Below are positions 28,121 through 42,233 of a stretch of DNA of 64,000 bases, piece by piece. Location: the NCBI GenBank assembly GCA_964035545.1, contig OZ037766.1, positions 18,751,581 through 18,815,580 of the forward strand, written 5' to 3'. Numbering within the stretch: position 1 is the stretch's first letter; each line of letters opens with the position of its first letter. The notes under the pieces are model-generated. The model searched no databases, was not told the origin of the DNA, and saw nothing but the letters and a program-made list of their open reading frames with translations. Source of the DNA: Bugula neritina (Eukaryota > Bryozoa > Gymnolaemata > Cheilostomatida > Bugulidae). The translations under genes and the position numbers were made by a program.

Positions 28121-30072
28121 GGTTACCATATATTTCGGTATGTTGCAGCATATTTCAATCTGTTGCAGTGTTTTCAGTATGTTGCAGTATATTTCGGTGG
28201 GTTATAGTATATTTCAGTATGATACAGCGTAGTTCAGTATGTTGCAAAGTTTTTCAATATGTTGCGGTATATTTAAGTATGTTGCAGTATGTTTCAGTGG
28301 GGTACAGTATATTTCATTATGTTGCAGTATGTTGCATTATATTTCAGTAGTTTGCAACATATTTCAGTAGGTTACCATATATTACGGTATGTTGCAGTAT
28401 ATTTCAATGTGTTGCAGCGTATTTCAATATGTTACAGTGTATTTCAGTATGTTGCAGTATATTTCAGTGGGTTATAGTATATTTCAGTATGATACAGCGT
28501 AGTTCAGTATGTTGCAAAGTTTTTCAATATGTTGCGGTATATTTAAGTATGTTGCAGTATGTTTCAGGGTGTTACAGTATATTTCATTATGTTGCAGTAT
28601 GTTGCAGTATATTTCAGTATGTTGCAGTATATTATTTCATGGGGTTACAGTATATTCCAGTATGTTGCAGTATGTTGCAGTATATTTCAGTAGTTTGCAA
28701 CATATTTCTGTAGGTTACCATATATTTCGGTACGTTGCAGTATATTTCAATGTGTTGCAGTGTATTTCAATATGTTACAGTGTATTTCGGTATGTTGCAG
28801 TATGTTGCAGTATGTTACAGTGTATTTCAGTATGTTGCAGTGTATTTCAGTGTGTTACAGTATATTTCAGTATGATACAGTGCATTTCGGTTCGTTACAG
28901 TATATTTCAGTATGATACAGCGTATTTCAGTATGTTTCAGTGTCGTTCAGTATTCTTCAATATTTTTAAGTATATTTCAGTATGTTGAAGTATATTTTAG
29001 TATGTTGCAGTGTAATTCAGTATGTTGCAGTATATTTCAGTATGTTCTCATATGTTTCGGTATTTTACAGGACATTTCTGTATATTACAGTATTCTTCAG
29101 TGTGTTGCAGTGTATTTCAGTATGCTGCGATATGTTTAAATGTGTTACAGTATATCTCAGTAGTTTACCATATATTTCGGTATGTTGCAGTATATTTCAA
29201 TGTGTTGCACTGCATTTCAATATGTTACAGTATCCTTCATTTTGTTGCAGTATGTTGCAGTATATTTCAATACTTTGCAAGATATCTCAGTAGGTTACCA
29301 TATATTTCGATATGATGCAGCATATTTCAGTATGTTACAGTGTATTTTAGTATGTTGCAGTATCTTGCAGTGGGTTATAGTATATTTCAGTATGATACAG
29401 CGTAGTTCAGTATGTTGCAATGTTTTTCAATATGTTGCAGTATATTTAAGTATGTTGCAGTATGTTTCAGTGGGTTACAGTATATTTCATTATGTTGCAG
29501 TATGTTGCAGTATCTTGCAGTGGGTTATAGTATATTTCAGTATGATACAGCGTAGTTCAGTATGTTGCAATGTTTTTCAATATGTTGCAGTATATTTAAG
29601 TATGTTGCAGTATGTTTCAGTGGGTTACAGTGTATTTCAGTATGTTGCAGTATGTTGCAGTGTATTTCAGTATGTTGCGGTGTGTTTCAGTATGTTTCAA
29701 AATTTTTAGGTATATTTCAGTATGTTGAAGTATATTTTAGTATGTTGCAGTGTAATTCAGTATGTTGTCGTATGTTTTAGTATTTTACAGTACATTTCTG
29801 TATATTACAGTATACATCAGTGTGTTGCAGTGTACTTCAGTATGTTGCGGTGTGTTTCAATGTCTTACAGTATATTTCAGTAGTTTACCATATAATTCGG
29901 TATGTTGCAGTATATTTCAATGTGGTGCACTATATTTCATTATGATACTGTGTATTTCAGTATGTTGTAGTATGTTAAAATGTATTTCAGTATGTTGCAG
30001 TGTATTTCAGTATGTTGCAGTATATTTCAGTATGATCCAATAAATTTCAATATGTTGGAGTATATTTAAGTG
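27511..30072 (+). repeat. HOR-D, copy 1 (2562-bp higher-order unit)
   Basis: Landmarks from about 27511 recur at +2562: GTGCGTTTTGGTGTG at 27539 and 30101, ATATTATTTCATGGGG near 28629 and 31191, and the 150-bp internal duplication at 29361 and 31923. No difference was seen in the stretches compared side by side. The first part is HOR-C copy 3, so HOR-D is a later, overlapping duplication. Confidence 0.9.
29361..29630 (+). repeat. 150-bp internal tandem duplication in HOR-D copy 1
   Basis: TATCTTGCAGTGGGTTATAG begins at 29361 and again at 29511. The two stretches agree until 29631, where the first has TATATTTCAT and the second TGTATTTCAG. The period is exactly 15 monomers. The same structure occurs at 31923 (HOR-D copy 2) and at 33923, 36952 and 43111 in the three HOR-E copies, so it predates the split of D and E. 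The related block near 41121 has it only once. Confidence 0.9.
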
Positions 30073-32664
30073 GGTTACAGTATATTTCAGTATGATACAG
30101 TGCGTTTTGGTGTGTTACAGTATATTTCAGTATGATACAGCGTATTTCAGTATGTTTCAGTGTATTTCAGTATGCTTCAATATTTTTAAGTATATTTCAG
30201 TATGTTGAAGTATATTTTAGTATGTTGCAGTGTAATTCAGTATGTTGCAGTATATTTCAGTATGTTGTCGTATGTTTCAGTGTTTTACAGGACATTTCTG
30301 TATATTACAGTATACTTCAGTGTGTTGCAGTGTATTTCAGTATGCTGCGATATGTTTAAATGTGTTACAGTATATTTCAGTAGTTTACCATATATTTCGG
30401 TATGTTGCAGTATATTTCAGTAGTTTGCAACATATCTCAGTAGGTTACCATATATTTCGGTATGATGCAGCATATTTCAGTATGTTACAGTGTATTTCAG
30501 TATGTTGCAGTATCTTGCAGTATATTTCAGTATGTAGCAGTATATTTCAGTATGTTGCAGTCTGTTTCAGTATATTACAGTATATTCCAGTATTTTGCAG
30601 TATGTTTCAGGGTGTTACAGTATATTTCATTATGTTGCAGTATGTTGCAGTATATTTCAGTAGTTTGCAACATATTTCAGTGGGTTACCATATATTTCGG
30701 TATGTTGCAGCATATTTCAATCTGTTGCAGTGTTTTCAGTATGTTGCAGTATATTTCGGTGGGTTATAGTATATTTCAGTATGATACAGCGTAGTTCAGT
30801 ATGTTGCAAAGTTTTTCAATATGTTGCGGTATATTTAAGTATGTTGCAGTATGTTTCAGTGGGGTACAGTATATTTCATTATGTTGCAGTATGTTGCATT
30901 ATATTTCAGTAGTTTGCAACATATTTCAGTAGGTTACCATATATTACGGTATGTTGCAGTATATTTCAATGTGTTGCAGCGTATTTCAATATGTTACAGT
31001 GTATTTCAGTATGTTGCAGTATATTTCAGTGGGTTATAGTATATTTCAGTATGATACAGCGTAGTTCAGTATGTTGCAAAGTTTTTCAATATGTTGCGGT
31101 ATATTTAAGTATGTTGCAGTATGTTTCAGGGTGTTACAGTATATTTCATTATGTTGCAGTATGTTGCAGTATATTTCAGTATGTTGCAGTATATTATTTC
31201 ATGGGGTTACAGTATATTCCAGTATGTTGCAGTATGTTGCAGTATATTTCAGTAGTTTGCAACATATTTCTGTAGGTTACCATATATTTCGGTACGTTGC
31301 AGTATATTTCAATGTGTTGCAGTGTATTTCAATATGTTACAGTGTATTTCGGTATGTTGCAGTATGTTGCAGTATGTTACAGTGTATTTCAGTATGTTGC
31401 AGTGTATTTCAGTGTGTTACAGTATATTTCAGTATGATACAGTGCATTTCGGTTCGTTACAGTATATTTCAGTATGATACAGCGTATTTCAGTATGTTTC
31501 AGTGTCGTTCAGTATTCTTCAATATTTTTAAGTATATTTCAGTATGTTGAAGTATATTTTAGTATGTTGCAGTGTAATTCAGTATGTTGCAGTATATTTC
31601 AGTATGTTCTCATATGTTTCGGTATTTTACAGGACATTTCTGTATATTACAGTATTCTTCAGTGTGTTGCAGTGTATTTCAGTATGCTGCGATATGTTTA
31701 AATGTGTTACAGTATATCTCAGTAGTTTACCATATATTTCGGTATGTTGCAGTATATTTCAATGTGTTGCACTGCATTTCAATATGTTACAGTATCCTTC
31801 ATTTTGTTGCAGTATGTTGCAGTATATTTCAATACTTTGCAAGATATCTCAGTAGGTTACCATATATTTCGATATGATGCAGCATATTTCAGTATGTTAC
31901 AGTGTATTTTAGTATGTTGCAGTATCTTGCAGTGGGTTATAGTATATTTCAGTATGATACAGCGTAGTTCAGTATGTTGCAATGTTTTTCAATATGTTGC
32001 AGTATATTTAAGTATGTTGCAGTATGTTTCAGTGGGTTACAGTATATTTCATTATGTTGCAGTATGTTGCAGTATCTTGCAGTGGGTTATAGTATATTTC
32101 AGTATGATACAGCGTAGTTCAGTATGTTGCAATGTTTTTCAATATGTTGCAGTATATTTAAGTATGTTGCAGTATGTTTCAGTGGGTTACAGTGTATTTC
32201 AGTATGTTGCAGTATGTTGCAGTGTATTTCAGTATGTTGCGGTGTGTTTCAGTATGTTTCAAAATTTTTAGGTATATTTCAGTATGTTGAAGTATATTTT
32301 AGTATGTTGCAGTGTAATTCAGTATGTTGTCGTATGTTTTAGTATTTTACAGTACATTTCTGTATATTACAGTATACATCAGTGTGTTGCAGTGTACTTC
32401 AGTATGTTGCGGTGTGTTTCAATGTCTTACAGTATATTTCAGTAGTTTACCATATAATTCGGTATGTTGCAGTATATTTCAATGTGGTGCACTATATTTC
32501 ATTATGATACTGTGTATTTCAGTATGTTGTAGTATGTTAAAATGTATTTCAGTATGTTGCAGTGTATTTCAGTATGTTGCAGTATATTTCAGTATGATCC
32601 AATAAATTTCAATATGTTGGAGTATATTTAAGTGGGTTACAGTATATTTCAGTATGATACAGTG
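30073..32664 (+). repeat. HOR-D, copy 2
   Basis: This is the second 2562-bp unit (to 32634), with the register holding to about 32664. There GTGCGTTTTGGTGTG of HOR-D is replaced by GTGCATTTCGGTGCG, the start of HOR-E. It matches copy 1 without visible differences where I compared them, unlike the copies of HOR-E. Confidence 0.9.
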
Positions 32665-35600
32665 CATTTCGGTGCGTTACAGTATATTTCAGTATGTCAC
32701 AGCGTATTTCAGTATTTTACAGTGCATTTCAGTATGTTTCAATATTTGTAGGTATATTTCAGTATGTTGAAGTATATTTTAGTATGTTGCAGTGTAATTC
32801 AGTATTTTGCAGTATATTTCAGTATGTTGTCGTATGTTTCAGTATTTTACAGGACATTTCTGTATATTACAGTATACTTCAGTGTGTTGCAGTGTATTTC
32901 ACTATGCTGTGGTATGTTTCAATGTGGTACAGTATATTTCAGTAGTTTACCATACACTTCGGTATGTTGCAGTGTATTTCAATGTGTTGCACTGTATTTC
33001 AATATGTTACAGTATATTTCAGTATGTTGCAGTATATTTCAGTGGGTTATAGTTTATTTCAGTATGATACAGTGTATTTCACTATGTTGCAGTATATTCC
33101 AGTATGTTACAGTACATTTCTTTATATTACCCTATATTTCAGTGAGTTGCAGTGTAGTTCAGTGTGCTACAGCATATTTCAGTATGTTGCAGTGTTTTTT
33201 CAATTTGTTACAGTATATTTCAGTATACTACCATATATTAAGGTATGTTAAACTTTATTCGAATGTGTTGCCGTGTATTTCAGTATGTTACAGTGTATTT
33301 CAGTATGTTGCAGTATTTTGCAATATATTTGAAATGTTACAGTGTATTTCAGTATGTTGCAGTATATTTCAGTATGATACAATAAGTTTCGGTATGTTGG
33401 AGTATATTTCAGTGGGTTACAGTATATTTCAGTATGATACAGTGCATTTCGGTTCGTTACAGTATATTTCAGTATGATACAGCGTATTTCAGTATGTTTC
33501 AGTGTAGTTCAGTATTCTTCAATATTTTTAAGTATATTTCAGTATGTTGAAGTATATTTTAGTATGTTGCAGTGTAATTCAGTATGTTGCAGTATATTTC
33601 AGTATGTTCTCATATGTTTCGGTATTTTACAGGACATTTCTGTATATTACAGTATTCTTCAGTGTGTTGCAGTGTATTCCAGTATGCTGCGATATGTTTA
33701 AATGTGTTACAGTATATCTCAGTAGTTTACCATATATTTCGGTATGTTGCAGTATATCTCAATGTGTTGCACTGCATTTCAATATGTTACAGTATCCTTC
33801 ATTTTGTTGCAGTATGTTGCAGTATATTTCAGTACTTTGCAAGATATCTCAGTAGGTTACCATATATTTCGATATGATGCAGCATATTTCAGTATGTTAC
33901 AGTGTATTTTAGTATGTTGCAGTATCTTGCAGTGGGTTATAGTATATTTCAGTATGATACAGCGTAGTTCAGTATGTTGCAATGTTTTTCAATATGTTGC
34001 AGTATATTTAAGTATGTTGCAGTATGTTTCAGTGGGTTACAGTATATTTCATTATGTTGCAGTATGTTGCAGTATCTTGCAGTGGGTTATAGTATATTTC
34101 AGTATGATACAGCGTAGTTCAGTATGTTGCAATGTTTTTCAATATGTTGCAGTATATTTAAGTATGTTGCAGTATGTTTCAGTGGGTTACAGTGTATTTC
34201 AGTATGTTGCAGTATGTTGCAGTGTATTTCAGTATGTTATGGTGTGTTTCAGTATGTTTCAAAATTTTTATGTATATTTCAGTATGTTGAGGTATATTTT
34301 AGTATGTTGCAGTGTAATTCAGTATGTTGTCGTATGTTTTAGTATTTTACAGTACATTTCTGTATATTACAGTATACATCAGTGTGTTGCAGTGTACTTC
34401 AGTATATTGCGGTGTGTTTCAATGTGTTACAGTATATTTCAGTAGTTTACCATATAATTTGGTATGTTGCAGTATATTTCAATGTGGTGCACTATATTTC
34501 AATATTTTACTGGGTATTTCAGTATGTTGTAGTATGTTGCAATGTATTTCAGTATGTTGCAGTGTATTTAAGTATGTTGCAGTATATTTCAGTATGATAC
34601 AATAAATTTCAATATGTTGGAGTATATTTAAGTGGGTTGCAGTATATTTCAGTATGATACAGTGCATTTCGGTGCGTTACAGTATATTTCAGTATGTCAC
34701 AGCGTATTTCAGTATTTTACAGTGCATTTCAGTATGTTTCAGTATTTCTAGGTATATTTCAGTATGTTGAAGTATATTTTAGTATGTTTCAGTGTAATTC
34801 AGTATGTTGCAGTATATTTCAGTATGTTGTCGTATGTTTCAGTATTTTACAGGACATTTCTGTATAATACGGTATACTTCAGTGTGTTGCAGTGTATTTC
34901 ACTATGCTGTGGTATGTTTCAATGTGGTACAGTATATTTCAGTAGTTTACCATATACGTCGGTATGTTGCAGTGTATTTCAATGTGTTGCACTGTATTTC
35001 AATATGTTACAGTATATTTCAGTATGTTGCAGTATATTTCAGTGGGTTATAGTTTATTTCAGTATGATACAGTGTAATTCACTATGTTGCAGTATATTTC
35101 AGTATGTTACAGTGTATTTCAGTATGTTGCAGTGTATTTCAGTGTGTTACAGTATATTTCAGTATGTTACAGTACATTTCCGTAAATTACACTATACTTC
35201 AGTGAGTTGTAGTATATTTCAGTATCTTGCAGTATATCTCAGTATGTTACAGTATATATCAGCATGTTGCAGTATATTTCAGTGTGTTACATTATATTTC
35301 ATTATGTTACAGTGCATTTCCAGATATTACACTATACTTCAGTGAGTTTTAGTGTCTTTCAGTATGTTGCAGTATATTTCGGTATCTTGCAACATATTTC
35401 AATGCGTTGCAATGTACTTCATTATGTTACAGTGTATTTCAGTATGTTGCAGTATGTTGCAGTGTATTTCAGTATGTTACAGTGTATTTCAGTAGGTTTC
35501 AATATCTTGAAGTATATTTCAGTATGTTGCAGTATATTTCCGTATGTTGCAAAATATTTCAGTGGGTTACAGTATATTCCAGTATGTTGCAGTATATTTC

Positions 35601-35679
35601 AGTAGTTTGCAACATATTTCAGTAGGTTACCATATATTTCGGTATGTTGCAGCATATTTCAATCTGTTGCTTTGCTTTC
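32651..35679 (+). repeat. HOR-E, copy 1 (3029-bp higher-order unit)
   Basis: The register of 3029 bp starts at CAGTATGATACAGTGCATTT (about 32651 and 35680). Shared landmarks include ATTTGCAATATATTTGAAATG-type variants (TTTGAAATG at about 33329 and 36358), the 1-bp insertion GTGTTTTTTCAATTT near 33195, and the 150-bp duplication at 33923. Scattered substitutions separate copies 1 and 2, for example TATACG versus TATACT near 34955/37984 and TTTTGC versus GTTGC near 32813/35842. Confidence 0.88.
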
Positions 35680-38600
35680 AGTATGATACAGTGCATTTCG
35701 GTGCGTTACAGTATATTTCAGTATGTCACAGCGTATTTCAGTATTTTACAGTGCATTTCAGTATGTTTCAATATTTGTAGGTATATTTCAGTATGTTGAA
35801 GTATATTTTAGTATGTTGCAGTGTAATTCAGTATGTTGCAGTATATTTCAGTATGTTGTCGTATGTTTCAGTATTTTACAGGACATTTCTGTATATTACA
35901 GTATACTTCAGTGTGTTGCAGTGTATTTCACTATGCTGTGGTATGTTTCAATGTGGTACAGTATATTTCAGTAGTTTACCATACACTTCGGTATGTTGCA
36001 GTGTATTTCAATGTGTTGCACTGTATTTCAATATGTTACAGTATATTTCAGTATGTTGCAGTATATTTCAGTGGGTTATAGTTTATTTCAGTATGATACA
36101 GTGTATTTCACTATGTTGCAGTATATTTCAGTATGTTACAGTACATTTCTTTATATTACCCTATATTTCAGTGAGTTGCACTGTAGTTCAGTGTGCTACA
36201 GCATATTTCAGTATGTTGCAGTGTTTTTTCAATTTGTTACAGTATATTTCAGTATACTACTATATATTTAGGTATGTTAAACTTTATTCGAATGTGTTGC
36301 CGTGTATTTCAGTATGTTACAGTGTATTTCAGTATGTTGCAGTATTTTGCAATATATTTGAAATGTTACAGTGTATTTCAGTATGTTGCAGTATATTTCA
36401 GTATGATACAATAAGTTTCGGTATGTTGGAGTATATTTCAGTGGGTTACAGTATATTTCAGTATGATACAGTGCATTTCGGTTCGTTACAGTATATTTCA
36501 GTATGATACAGCGTATTTCAGTATGTTTCAGTGTAGTTCAGTATTCTTCAATATTTTTAAGTATATTTCAGTATGTTGAAGTATATTTTACTATGTTGCA
36601 GTGTAATTCAGTATGTTGCAGTATATTTCAGTATGTTCTCATATGTTTCGGTATTTTACAGGACATTTCTGTATATTACAGTATTCTTCAGTGTGTTGCA
36701 GTGTATTTCAGTATGCTGCGATATGTTTAAATGTGTTACAGTATATCTCAGTAGTTTACCATATATTTCGGTATGTTGCAGTATATTTCAATGTGTTGCA
36801 CTGCATTTCAATATGTTACAGTATCCTTCATTTTGTTGCAGTATGTTGCAGTATATTTCAGTACTTTGCAAGATATCTCAGTAGGTTACCATATATTTCG
36901 ATATGATGCAGCATATTTCAGTATGTTACAGTGTATTTTAGTATGTTGCAGTATCCTGCAGTGGGTTATAGTATATTTCAGTATGATACAGCGTAGTTCA
37001 GTATGTTGCAATGTTTTTCAATATGTTGCAGTATATTTAAGTATGTTGCAGTATGTTTCAGTGGGTTACAGTATATTTCATTATGTTGCAGTATGTTGCA
37101 GTATCTTGCAGTGGGTTATAGTATATTTCAGTATGATACAGCGTAGTTCAGTATGTTGCAATGTTTTTCAATATGTTGCAGTATATTTAAGTATGTTGCA
37201 GTATGTTTCAGTGGGTTACAGTATATTTCAGTATGTTGCAGTATGTTGCAGTGTATTTCAGTATGTTATGGTGTGTTTCAGTATGTTTCAAAATTTTTAT
37301 GTATATTTCAGTATGTTGAGGTATATTTTAGTATGTTGCAGTGTAATTCAGTATGTTGTCGTATGTTTTAGTATTTTACAGTACATTTCTGTATATTACA
37401 GTATACATCAGTGTGTTGCAGTGTACTTCAGTATATTGCGGTGTGTTTCAATGTGTTACAGTATATTTCAGTAGTTTACCATATAATTTGGTATGTTGCA
37501 CTATATTTCAATGTGGTGCACTATATTTCAATATTTTACTGGGTATTTCAGTATGTTGTAGTATGTTGCAATGTATTTCAGTATGTTGCAGTGTATTTCA
37601 GTATGTTGCAGTATATTTCAGTATGATACAATGAATTTCAATATGTTGGAGTATATTTAAGTGGGTTGCAGTATATTTCAGTATGATACAGTGCATTTCG
37701 GTGCGTTACAGTATATTTCAGTATGTCACAGCGTATTTCAGTATTTTACAGTGCATTTCAGTATGTTTCAGTATTTCTAGGTATATTTCAGTATGTTGAA
37801 GTATATTTTAGTATGTTTCAGTGTAATTCAGTATGTTGCAGTATATTTCAGTATGTTGTCGTATGTTTCAGTATTTTACAGGACATTTCTGTATAATACG
37901 GTATACTTCAGTGTGTTGCAGTGTATTTCACTATGCTGTGGTATGTTTCAATGTGGTACAGTATATTTCAGTAGTTTACCATATACTTCGGTATGTTGCA
38001 GTGTATTTCAATGTGTTGCACTGTATTTCAATATGTTACACTATATTTCAGTATGTTGCAGTATATAACAGTGGGTTATAGTTTATTTCAGTATGATACA
38101 GTGTAATTCACTATGTTGCAGTATATTTCAGTATGTTACAGTGTATTTCAGTATGTTGCAGTGTATTTCAGTGTGTTACAGTATATTTCAGTATGTTACA
38201 GTACATTTCCGTAAATTACACTATACTTCAGTGAGTTGTAGTATATTTCAGTATCTTGCAGTATATCTCAGTATGTTACAGTATATATCAGCATATTGCA
38301 GTATATTTCAGTGTGTTACATTATATTTCATTATGTTACAGTGCATTTCCAGATATTACACTATACTTCAGTGAGTTTTAGTGTCTTTCAGTATGTTGCA
38401 GTATATTTCGGTATCTTGCAACATATTTCAATGCGTTGCAATGTACTTCATTATGTTACAGTGTATTTCAGTATGTTGCAGTATGTTGCAGTGTATTTCA
38501 GTATGTTACAGTGTATTTCAGTAGGTTTCAATATCTTGAAGTATATTTCAGTATGTTGCAGTATATTTCCGTATGTTGCAAAATATTTCAGTGGGTTACA

Positions 38601-38708
38601 GTATATTCCAGTATGTTGCAGTATATTTCAGTAGTTTGCAACATATTTCAGTAGGTTACCATATATTTCGGTATGTTGCAGCATATTTCAATCTGTTGCT
38701 TTGCTTTC
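35680..38708 (+). repeat. HOR-E, copy 2
   Basis: This is the second 3029-bp unit, adjoining the first. The left junction follows the distinctive GCTTTGCTTTCAGTATG sequence, where copy 1 ends. After 38708 the array switches to another module order, although the same GCTTTGCTTTCAG landmark is present. It is more diverged from its sister copy than the HOR-D copies are from each other. Confidence 0.88.
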
Positions 38709-41700
38709 AGTATGTTGCAGTATATTTCAGTATGTTGCAGTATTTTGCAATATATTTCAAATGTTACAGTGTATTTCAGTATGTTGCAGTATATTGAGGT
38801 GTATTTCAGTAGTTTGCAACATATATCAGTAGGTTACCATATATTTTGGTGTGTTGCAGTATATTTCAATGTGTTGCAGTGTATTTCAATATGTTACAGT
38901 GTATTTCGGTATGTTGCAGTATGTTCTAGTATGTTACAGTGTATTTCAGTATGTCGCAGTGTATTTCAGTGTGTTACAGTATATTTCAGTATGTTACAGC
39001 ACATTTCTTTATATTACACTATATTTCAGTGAGTTGCAGTGTAGTTCAGTATGTTACATTGTATTTCAGTATGTTGCAGTGTTGTTCAATTTGTTACAGT
39101 ACATTTCAGTATATTACCAAAAATTTAAGTATGTTAAAGTTTATTCCGATTTGTTGCAGTGTATTTCAGTATGTTAGAGTGTATTTCAGTATGTTGCAGT
39201 ATTTTGCAATATATTTCAAATGTTACAGTGTATTTCAGTATGTTGCAGTATATTTCAGTATGATACAATAAGTTTCAGTATGTTGGAGTATATTTCAGTG
39301 GGTTACAGTATATTTCAGTATGATACAGTGCGTTTTGGTGCGTTACAGTATATTTCAGTATGATACAGCGTATTTCAGTATGTTTCAGTGTATTTCAGTA
39401 TGCTTCAATATTTTTAAGTATATTTCAGTATGTTGAAGTATATTTTAGTATGCTGCAGTGTAATTCAGTATGTTGCAGTATATTTCAGTAGTTTGCAACA
39501 TATTTCTGTAGGTTACCATATATTTCGGTACGTTGCAGTATATTTCAATGTGTTGCAGTGTATTTCAATATGTTACAGTGTATTTCGGTATGTTGCAGTA
39601 TGTTGCAGTATGTTACAGTGTATTTCAGTATGTTGCAGTGTATTTCAGTGTGTTACAGTGTATTTCAGTATGTTACAGCACATTTCTTTATATTACACTA
39701 TATTTCAGTGAGTTGCAGTGTAGTTCAGTGTGCTACAGCATATCTCAGTATGCTGCAGTGTTTTTCAATTTGTTACAGTATATTACAGTATATTACCGTA
39801 TATTTAAGTATGTCAAAGTTTATTCCGATGTGTTGCAGTGTATTTCAGTATGTTGCAGTGTATTTCAGTATGTTGCAGTATGTTGCAGCATATTTCAGTA
39901 GGTTACAGCGTATTTCAGTATGTTGCAGTGTATTTCAGTGTGTTACAGCATAATATTTCAGTATGTTAGAGTACACTTCCGTAAATTACGCTATACTTCA
40001 GTGAGTTGTAGTCTATTTCAATGTCTTGCAGTATATCTCAGTATGTTACATTATATTTCAACATGTTGCGGTATATTTCAGTGTGTTACAGTATATTTCA
40101 TTATGTTACAGTGCATTTCCAGATATTACACTATACTTCAGTGAGTTTTAGTGTCTTTCAGTATGTTGCAGTATATTTCGGTATCTTGCAACATATTTCA
40201 ATGTGTTGCAATGTATTTCAATATGTTACAGTGTATTTCAGTATGTTGCAGCATGTGGCAGTGTATTTCAGTATGTTACAGTGTATTTCAGTAGGTTACA
40301 ATATCTTGCAGTATATTTCAGTGTGTTGCACTATATTTCAGTATGTTGCAGTATATTATTTCAGTGGGTTACAGTATATTCCAGTATGTTGCAGTATGTT
40401 GCAGTATATTTCAGTAGTTTGCAACATATTTCTGTAGGTTACCATATACTTCGGTATGTTGCAGTATATTTCAATGTGTTGCAGTGTATTTCAATATGTT
40501 ACAGTGTATTTCAGTATGTTGCAGTATGTTCTAGTATATTTCAGTATGTTACAGTGTATTTCAGTTTGTTGCAGTATATTTCAGTATGTTACAGTGTATT
40601 TCAGTATGTTGCAGTGTATTTCAGTGTGTTACAGTATATTTCAGTATGTTACAGTACATTTCCGTAAATTACACTATACTTCAGTGAGTTGTAGTATATT
40701 TCAGTATCTTGCAGTATATCTCAGTATGACACAGTATATTCCAGCATGTTGCAGTATATTTCAGTGTGTTACATTATATTTCATTATGTTACAGTGCATT
40801 TCCAGATATTACACTATACTTCAGTGAGTTTTAGTGTCTTTCAGTATGTTGCAGTATATTTCGGTATCTTGCAACATATTTCATTGTGTTGCAATGTATT
40901 TCAATATGTTACAGTGTATTTCAGTATGTTGCAGTATGTTGCAGTGTATTTCAGTATGTTACAGTGTATTTCAGTAAGTTTCAATATCTTGCAGTATATT
41001 TCAGTATGTTGCAGTATATTTCAGTAGTTTGCAACATATCTCAGTAGGTTACCATATATTTCGGTATGATGCAGCATATTTCAGTATGTTACAGTGTATT
41101 TCAGTATGTTGCAGTATCTTGCAGTGGGTTATAGTATATTTCAGTATGATACAGCGTAGTTCAGTATGTTGCAATGTTTTTCAATATGTTGCAGTATATT
41201 TAAGTATGTTGCAGTATGTTTCAGTGGGTTACAGTGTATTTCAGTATGTTGCAGTATGTTGCAGTGTATTTCAGTATGTTACGGTGTGTTTCAGTATGTT
41301 TCAAAATTTTTAGGTATATTTCAGTATGTTGAAGTATATTTTAGTATGTTGCAGTGTAATTCGGTATGTTGTCGTATGTTTTAGTATTTTACAGTACATT
41401 TCTGTATATTACAGTATACATCAGTGTGTTGCAGTGTACTTCAGTATGTTGTGGTGTGTTTCAATGTGTTACAGTATATTTCAGTAGTTTACCATATAAT
41501 TCGGTATGTTGCAGTATATTTCAATGTGGTGCACTATATTTCATTATGATACTGTGTATTTCAGTATGTTGTAGTATGTTGCAATGTATTTCAGTATGTT
41601 GCAGTGTATTTCAGTATGTTGCAGTATATTTCAGTATGATCCAATAAATTTCAATATGTTGGAGTATATTTAAGTGGGTTACGGTATATTTCAGTATGAT

Positions 41701-42233
41701 ACAGTGCATTTCGGTGCGTTACAGTATATTTCAGTATGTCACAGCGTATTTCAGTATTTTACAGTGCATTTCAGTATGTTTCAATATTTGTAGGTATATT
41801 TCAGTATGTTGAAGTATATTTTAGTATGTTGCAGTGTAATTCAGTATGTTGCAGTATATTTCAGTGTGTTGCACTATATTTCAGTATGTTGCAGTATATT
41901 ATTTCAGTGGGTTACAGTATATTCCAGTATGTTGCAGTATGTTGCAGTATATTTCAGTAGTTTGCAACATATTTCTGTAGGTTACCATATATTTCGGTAT
42001 GTTGCAGTATATTTCAATGTGTTGCAGTGTATTTCAATATGTTACAGTGTATTTTGGTATGTTGCAGTATGTTACAGTGTATTTCAGTATGTTGCAGTGT
42101 ATTTCAGTGTGTTACAGTATTTTTCAGTATGTTGTAGCACATTTCTTTATATTACACTATGTTTCAGTGAGTTGCAGTGTAGTTCAGTGTGTTACAGTAT
42201 AATATTTCAGTATGTTGCAGTATATTTCAGTGT
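38709..42233 (+). repeat. Mosaic satellite stretch splitting the HOR-E copies
   Basis: Satellite only. The segment from about 39220 to about 40450 matches HOR-C (20615 to about 21845) at offset 18605, changing to 18635 and then 18630 after indels; it lacks the HOR-C palindrome. The segments at about 41030-41650 and 41700-41860 resemble HOR-D/E pieces, and 41870-42190 resembles HOR-C again. The stretch reads as HOR-C-type material inserted or exchanged into an HOR-E array. No gene seen. Confidence 0.82.

Noticed and set aside
34479-34667. - strand frame of 62 codons
   Set aside because: It is a chance escape from the TGA normally present in each dimer, caused by local variants that remove it (TTTCAA, TTTAAG, TTTCGG) and by indels that shift the frame. 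It is pure satellite and is not open in its sister copy.
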